Assembly: GCA_946887385.1 (NCBI GenBank)
Contig: CAMPKU010000186.1
Location: 1-9,140, forward strand
DNA length: 9,140 nt
Origin: an uncultured Gammaproteobacteria bacterium
GTDB lineage: Bacteria > Pseudomonadota > Gammaproteobacteria > Rariloculales > Rariloculaceae
Direction of reading: 5' to 3'
Shown here in pieces: positions 6,476-9,140 of the stretch. Numbering within the stretch: position 1 is the first letter of the stretch; each line of letters opens with the position of its first letter. Both the position numbers and the translations under genes were made by a program. The notes beneath the pieces were generated by a model. It was not told the DNA's origin, searched no databases, and worked only from the letters and a program-made list of their open reading frames with translations.

Positions 6476-7144
6476 CTACGGCGGCAATGCACCGGGAGCG
6501 TTGCGGCTGCGGATGATGAGCCAGCGGTTGCCGCGCGCCGTTTCGAGCAACGGCCGGTCCGGCATCACCGCGACGGGATCGCGCACCGCCTGGAGCAAGT
6601 CGAGATCGTCTTGCGAGTCGCCGTACGCGGTGGCATCTGCGAGGTTCGCGCCGATCTCGGCTGCGAATTGCGCCGCGACCGCGCGCTTCATCGCGCCGAA
6701 CGGATGCAGCTCCGGCGGCCCAACCCCGTAACGCCCGCCGCGCTCGCGGCACACCGTGGCGCGCACGTGCGAAACGGCCAAAAAGCGCGCGATCTCCTCT
6801 GCGATCGGCTCGAGCGTTCCCGAGAGCAAGACCACGGTATCGCCCCGACGCAAGTGGTTCTGCAGCCGCTGCACGGCAGGCGCATACAGCCGCGGCACGA
6901 TCTCTTCGGCAACGAAGCTCGCGGCCAACTGGCGAACCCGCGCCGTTTTTAGCTTGTAGAGATAGGCCTTGTTCTTCTTCGCCGTGAGGCGGCCGTAGAC
7001 GGGCAGATAACGCAGCCAAAACCACACGTACGCGGCCACTTGCCGCGGACCTTGGTGGCCGCGCTTCAGGAGGTAGCGCCAGAACCGCCGTTCGGTGCTG
7101 CCTTCGACGAGCGTGCCGTCGATGTCGAAGATTGCGAGCGTCAT
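6476..7144 (-). CDS. HAD-superfamily IB phosphatase (PgpC/SerB-like)
   Basis: A 222-residue HAD hydrolase of subfamily IB. Motif I is FDIDGT with nucleophile Asp7 and acid/base Asp9. Motif II is LLSGT with Ser108, motif III is Lys153 in GAMKRAV, and motif IV is YGDSQDD with Asp176 and Asp180 for Mg2+. The helical cap between residues 15 and 90 contains an aromatic stretch (YVWFWLRYLPVY, 39-50) that could face a lipid or membrane, as in PgpC-type enzymes. The ATG at 7144-7142 overlaps the stop of the upstream CDP-alcohol phosphatidyltransferase gene as ATGA, so the two are translationally coupled. This context suggests the substrate is the phosphorylated head group made by that enzyme, for example phosphatidylglycerophosphate. 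A phosphoserine-phosphatase-like or other small-molecule role remains possible. All catalytic residues are present. Confidence 0.9.
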   Translation of the reverse strand: MTLAIFDIDGTLVEGSTERRFWRYLLKRGHQGPRQVAAYVWFWLRYLPVYGRLTAKKNKAYLYKLKTARVRQLAASFVAEEIVPRLYAPAVQRLQNHLRRGDTVVLLSGTLEPIAEEIARFLAVSHVRATVCRERGGRYGVGPPELHPFGAMKRAVAAQFAAEIGANLADATAYGDSQDDLDLLQAVRDPVAVMPDRPLLETARGNRWLIIRSRNAPGALPP

Positions 7145-7773
7145 TGCCGCTTACCCGGTCGCCTTAAGATATCGTGCTTTTGGGCGCGCACAAACTCCGC
7201 AATGACGGGTAGCCCGCGGGCGATGCATAGCACCACGGAGAGATACACGAAAAAATACGTAAGCCCCGTCAGCAGGCCGCCGAACTGCTCCCAAAGCTCC
7301 GGCAGCAGCGCCGGGAACGGCCGCTGCAGCGCCAGTCCTGCGAAAGCGCACGCTTTGACCACCGCGTAAAGAGCGCGAACGAACTTCCCGGCCACAATGA
7401 ATTTACCGAGCGGCGAGCGCATCAGCGCGAACGGCGCCATCCCTTTCGCCACGGCGTTGCTCGAGCGAATGGTGTCGACGATCACGCCCCGAATGATGAA
7501 GACGAGCGGCACCCAGATCGGCACGAGGTCTATGTCGGCCGCCACGATCCACAGCGTGAGCTCGACGATCCGATCGCCGGCGATATCGAACAGCGCGCCG
7601 AACAAGCTCGTTTCGTTGCGCTTGCGCGCGATATAGCCGTCGAGCCCGTCCGAGATGAAGAGGTAGGCGATCAGGAAGAACGTGGCGAACGACCACCAGA
7701 CCGGCGGTTGGTAGAACAACCAAGCGACCACGAGCAGCAGGATCAGCCGGCTCAGGGTGATGAGATTGGCCAT
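7141..7773 (-). CDS. CDP-alcohol phosphatidyltransferase (PgsA-like), integral membrane
   Basis: A 210-residue inner-membrane enzyme that moves a phosphatidyl group from CDP-diacylglycerol to an alcohol acceptor. The family signature is perfect: D42-x2-D45-G-x2-A-R50, eight residues, G59-x3-D63-x3-D67; these aspartates bind the metals and catalyse transfer. Hydrophobic segments lie near residues 5-21, 28-41, 71-78 with 83-101, 125-148 and 166-190, consistent with the usual six-helix fold. The N-terminal NLITLSRL resembles the NxxTxxR start of PgsA-type enzymes. The acceptor cannot be read from sequence. The coupled HAD phosphatase downstream favours a phosphorylated acceptor such as glycerol-3-phosphate, but whether this is the housekeeping PgsA or a paralogue is open. 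The ATG at 7773-7771 has no SD, and a TATACT box lies only eight bases upstream, suggesting a nearly leaderless transcript. Confidence 0.93.
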   Translation of the reverse strand: MANLITLSRLILLLVVAWLFYQPPVWWSFATFFLIAYLFISDGLDGYIARKRNETSLFGALFDIAGDRIVELTLWIVAADIDLVPIWVPLVFIIRGVIVDTIRSSNAVAKGMAPFALMRSPLGKFIVAGKFVRALYAVVKACAFAGLALQRPFPALLPELWEQFGGLLTGLTYFFVYLSVVLCIARGLPVIAEFVRAQKHDILRRPGKRQ

Positions 7774-7781
7774 ACTTAAAG

Positions 7782-7787
7782 AGTATA
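7782..7787 (-). promoter_or_regulatory. Candidate -10 box of the phosphatidyltransferase-HAD operon
   Basis: On the minus strand TATACT (7787-7782) matches the sigma-70 -10 consensus TATAAT at 5 of 6 positions. It lies in an AT-rich patch inside an otherwise very GC-rich gap. Transcription would start around 7775, almost on the ATG at 7773. The sequence 17 bases upstream (GCCGGG) is not a -35 box, so the promoter may need an activator, or the match may be chance. Confidence 0.4.
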
Positions 7788-7838
7788 CGAAGACCGCCGC
7801 CCGGCCCGGCGGCTTGTAGACTATGCGCTCGCATCCAT

Positions 7839-7852
7839 AGGGGGTGGAGATG
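7839..7852 (+). promoter_or_regulatory. SD and start choice of the glutathione S-transferase gene
   Basis: AGGGGGTGGAG runs directly up to ATG 7850-7852. A GTG at 7844 lies in frame two codons earlier but sits inside the purine-rich SD itself, so the ATG is preferred. Upstream, TAGACT (7817-7822) is a possible -10 without a clear -35. Confidence 0.6.
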
Positions 7853-8494
7853 CGGTTCTACGATTACCGACTTGCACCAAGCCCGCGCAAAGTGCGGCTC
7901 TTCATTGCCGAAAAAGGCCTCGAAATACCCACCATCGAGGTGGACCTGCGGGCCCGCGGCCAGCAAGCCCCCGAGTTTCTAGCGGTCAATCCGGGCGCCA
8001 CGGTGCCCGTGCTCGAGCTCGACGACGGCACCTGCCTCACGGAAAGCCTCGCGATCTGCCATTACTTGGAGCAGCAGAACCCTGAGCCGAACCTCATGGG
8101 CCGGGACGCCAAGGAGCAAGCCCTCGTGCTCATGTGGACGGAGCTGCAAACGTTCGAGGGCTATTTGGGGCTACAGGAAGCATTGCGCAACGGGCACGAA
8201 GCGTTCAAGGGCCGCGCGCTCGGCGGCCCCGTGTCGTACGAGCAGATTCCTGCGCTCGCGGAGCGGGGCAGGCGCCGTGCGGAGGTCTATTTCGAGAAGC
8301 TCGAAGCGCGGCTCGGGGCAAGCCCGTTCATCGCGGGCGAGCGTTATACCTACGCCGACATCGTCGGCTACGTCTACCTAGGCTTCGCCGCTCGTGCGCT
8401 CGGCAAGGACGCGGCGCCGCTGCAAGGCCGGCCCGCGCTCGCGCGCTGGCACGAGACGATTGCGCAGCGCCCCGCGATCCGCAGCTCGACGTAG
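7850..8494 (+). CDS. Glutathione S-transferase family protein
   Basis: A 214-residue cytosolic GST of normal length. The N-terminal thioredoxin-like domain (about 1-76) opens with MRFYDYRLAPSPRKV; Ser11 sits where theta/beta-like GSTs have the catalytic Ser or Cys. It contains the cis-proline motif TVPVLELDDG with Pro53, and the glutathione gamma-glutamyl contact pair Glu65-Ser66 in LTESLAI. The C-terminal all-helical domain (about 86-205) has the N-capping/hydrophobic-staple motif TYADI at 167-171 and the usual ending RPALARWHETIAQRP. Likely roles are glutathione conjugation of electrophiles or a related thiol reaction; the substrate cannot be read out. It is transcribed alone, divergent from the phospholipid operon (76-base gap) and convergent with the ABC ATPase, with 11 bases between the two stops and no obvious terminator there. 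Confidence 0.93.
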   Translation: MRFYDYRLAPSPRKVRLFIAEKGLEIPTIEVDLRARGQQAPEFLAVNPGATVPVLELDDGTCLTESLAICHYLEQQNPEPNLMGRDAKEQALVLMWTELQTFEGYLGLQEALRNGHEAFKGRALGGPVSYEQIPALAERGRRRAEVYFEKLEARLGASPFIAGERYTYADIVGYVYLGFAARALGKDAAPLQGRPALARWHETIAQRPAIRSST

Positions 8495-8505
8495 CGTTCC
8501 GCCGC

Positions 8506-9140
8506 TCAATCCTTGATGGACCGCCACGGTACGATCAGCGGCTCGCCCTCGTGGCGCGCGATGAGCGGCTCCACGCGATAGTGTGCTCGGATCGACGCCG
8601 CGCCGAGCGTCGCGTCGGGCTCGCCGTCGCCGACGAGCTCACCGCCACGCATGAGCAGAACGCGGCCGCAGTAGCGAGCGGCCAAGCCGAGATCGTGCAG
8701 CACCGCCACCACCAACCGCGGTTCCGCGCCGCGGCCGCCGTGCGCGTAGCTGCGCAACACGTCCATCACGTCGAGCTGATGATACGGATCGAGCATTGCA
8801 ATGGGTTCGTCGACGAGCAGCACGGGCGCGTTCACGGCTAACGCGCGCGCCAACAGAACGCGCGCACGCTCTCCGGCCGACAGCCGACTCACGCTGCGCG
8901 CCGCGAACTCCAGCGTGTCGGTTTGCTCGAGGGCGGCGGTTACGGCCTCGACGTCGGCCGCGCTCGGTGCGGCGCCGTAGGCCCGATGCGGCAACCGGCC
9001 GAGCGCGACGAGCTCGCGCGCGATGAGCGGCCAGTGAACGGGCGGGTCCTGCGGCAGGTACGCAATCGTGCGCGCGCGTGTAGGCCCGTCGAGTTGTGCG
9101 AGCGGCGTGCCGCGCCACGTCACCGTGCCGCGGTGCGGCA
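8506..9140 (-). CDS. ABC importer ATPase, FecE/BtuD/HmuV type (5' end cut by window)
   Basis: The frame stays open through the right edge, so the first part of the gene, including Walker A, is outside the window. About 210 residues are visible of a usual 250-260. A GTG at 9123 is in frame but internal (the codons before it read PHRGT), not the start. Visible motifs are the Q-loop region AYLPQDPPVHWPL with ELVALGRLPH shortly after, typical of ATPases paired with FecCD/BtuC permeases; signature LSAGERARVLLARAL; Walker B VLLVDEP; D-loop MLDP; and switch histidine in VVAVLHDLGLAARYC. The C-terminal tail ending EPLIVPWRSIKD fits the same group. It should energise uptake of ferric siderophore, heme or cobalamin through a permease probably encoded just beyond the edge. 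The signature has Ala for the first Gly of LSGG, a tolerated variant. Which ligand is imported cannot be decided here. Confidence 0.9.
   Translation of the reverse strand, partial: PHRGTVTWRGTPLAQLDGPTRARTIAYLPQDPPVHWPLIARELVALGRLPHRAYGAAPSAADVEAVTAALEQTDTLEFAARSVSRLSAGERARVLLARALAVNAPVLLVDEPIAMLDPYHQLDVMDVLRSYAHGGRGAEPRLVVAVLHDLGLAARYCGRVLLMRGGELVGDGEPDATLGAASIRAHYRVEPLIARHEGEPLIVPWRSIKD

Noticed and set aside
6470..6487. Terminator hairpin between the convergent HDOD-GGDEF and HAD genes
   Set aside because: Only a 3-4 bp stem (CCG..CGG) and no T-tract in either direction.
7403..7966. Minus-strand open frame across the phosphatidyltransferase and GST starts
   Set aside because: It crosses two well-supported starts and the divergent promoter region, and its translation has no domain.
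1..9140. CRISPR, insertion sequence, integrase, toxin-antitoxin or defence system
   Set aside because: No spaced direct repeats, terminal inverted repeats, transposase motifs or defence-family motifs were seen. All larger genes belong to common chromosomal families.

Overview
The window is high-GC bacterial DNA, roughly two-thirds G+C by eye. The genes use Shine-Dalgarno (SD)-led starts and tight ATGA/TAATG overlaps. An outer-membrane-type lipoprotein, a two-component HDOD-GGDEF signalling protein, a PgpC-like HAD phosphatase and a glutathione S-transferase point to a Gram-negative proteobacterium. A high-GC gammaproteobacterium seems most likely, but nothing here fixes the genus. I see no insertion sequence, CRISPR array, phage gene, tRNA or rRNA. 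No gene-free stretch exceeds 300 bases; the longest is about 150.

Left edge (1-458): a perfect 14-bp hairpin terminator sits next to a small unrecognised protein gene of 92 codons on the minus strand. Positions 459-4785 hold a compact three-gene minus-strand operon: an ABC ATPase, an 836-residue FtsX/MacB-type permease with two duplicated halves, and a lipoprotein with the CrtC/AttH lipocalin-like fold. The stop and start codons overlap at both junctions. The arrangement matches AttEFGH/YbbAP-like systems, with the two permeases fused into one chain. The likely job is an energy-driven transfer of a lipid, lipoprotein or other hydrophobic cargo between the inner membrane and periplasm or outer membrane; the substrate is unknown.

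Centre (4786-6469): a divergent regulatory region leads into a plus-strand gene for an HDOD-GGDEF protein, predicted to be a diguanylate cyclase with intact active and inhibitory sites. The best start appears to be a TTG at 4937 behind a good SD. A sigma-28 (FliA)-like promoter with the exact 11-base spacing lies between the longer alternative starts and this TTG, suggesting co-regulation with flagellar genes.

Right part (6476-9140): a two-gene minus-strand operon encodes a CDP-alcohol phosphatidyltransferase followed by an HAD-IB phosphatase. They plausibly carry out consecutive phospholipid head-group steps, such as phosphatidylglycerophosphate synthesis and dephosphorylation. A divergent glutathione S-transferase gene follows. 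Last is the C-terminal four-fifths of an ABC ATPase of the FecE/BtuD/HmuV type (iron-siderophore, heme or cobalamin import), cut by the window edge.

Most of this is ordinary chromosomal content. The least understood system is the ABC exporter with its CrtC-fold lipoprotein. The most testable new observation is the FliA-like promoter and TTG start of the c-di-GMP gene.
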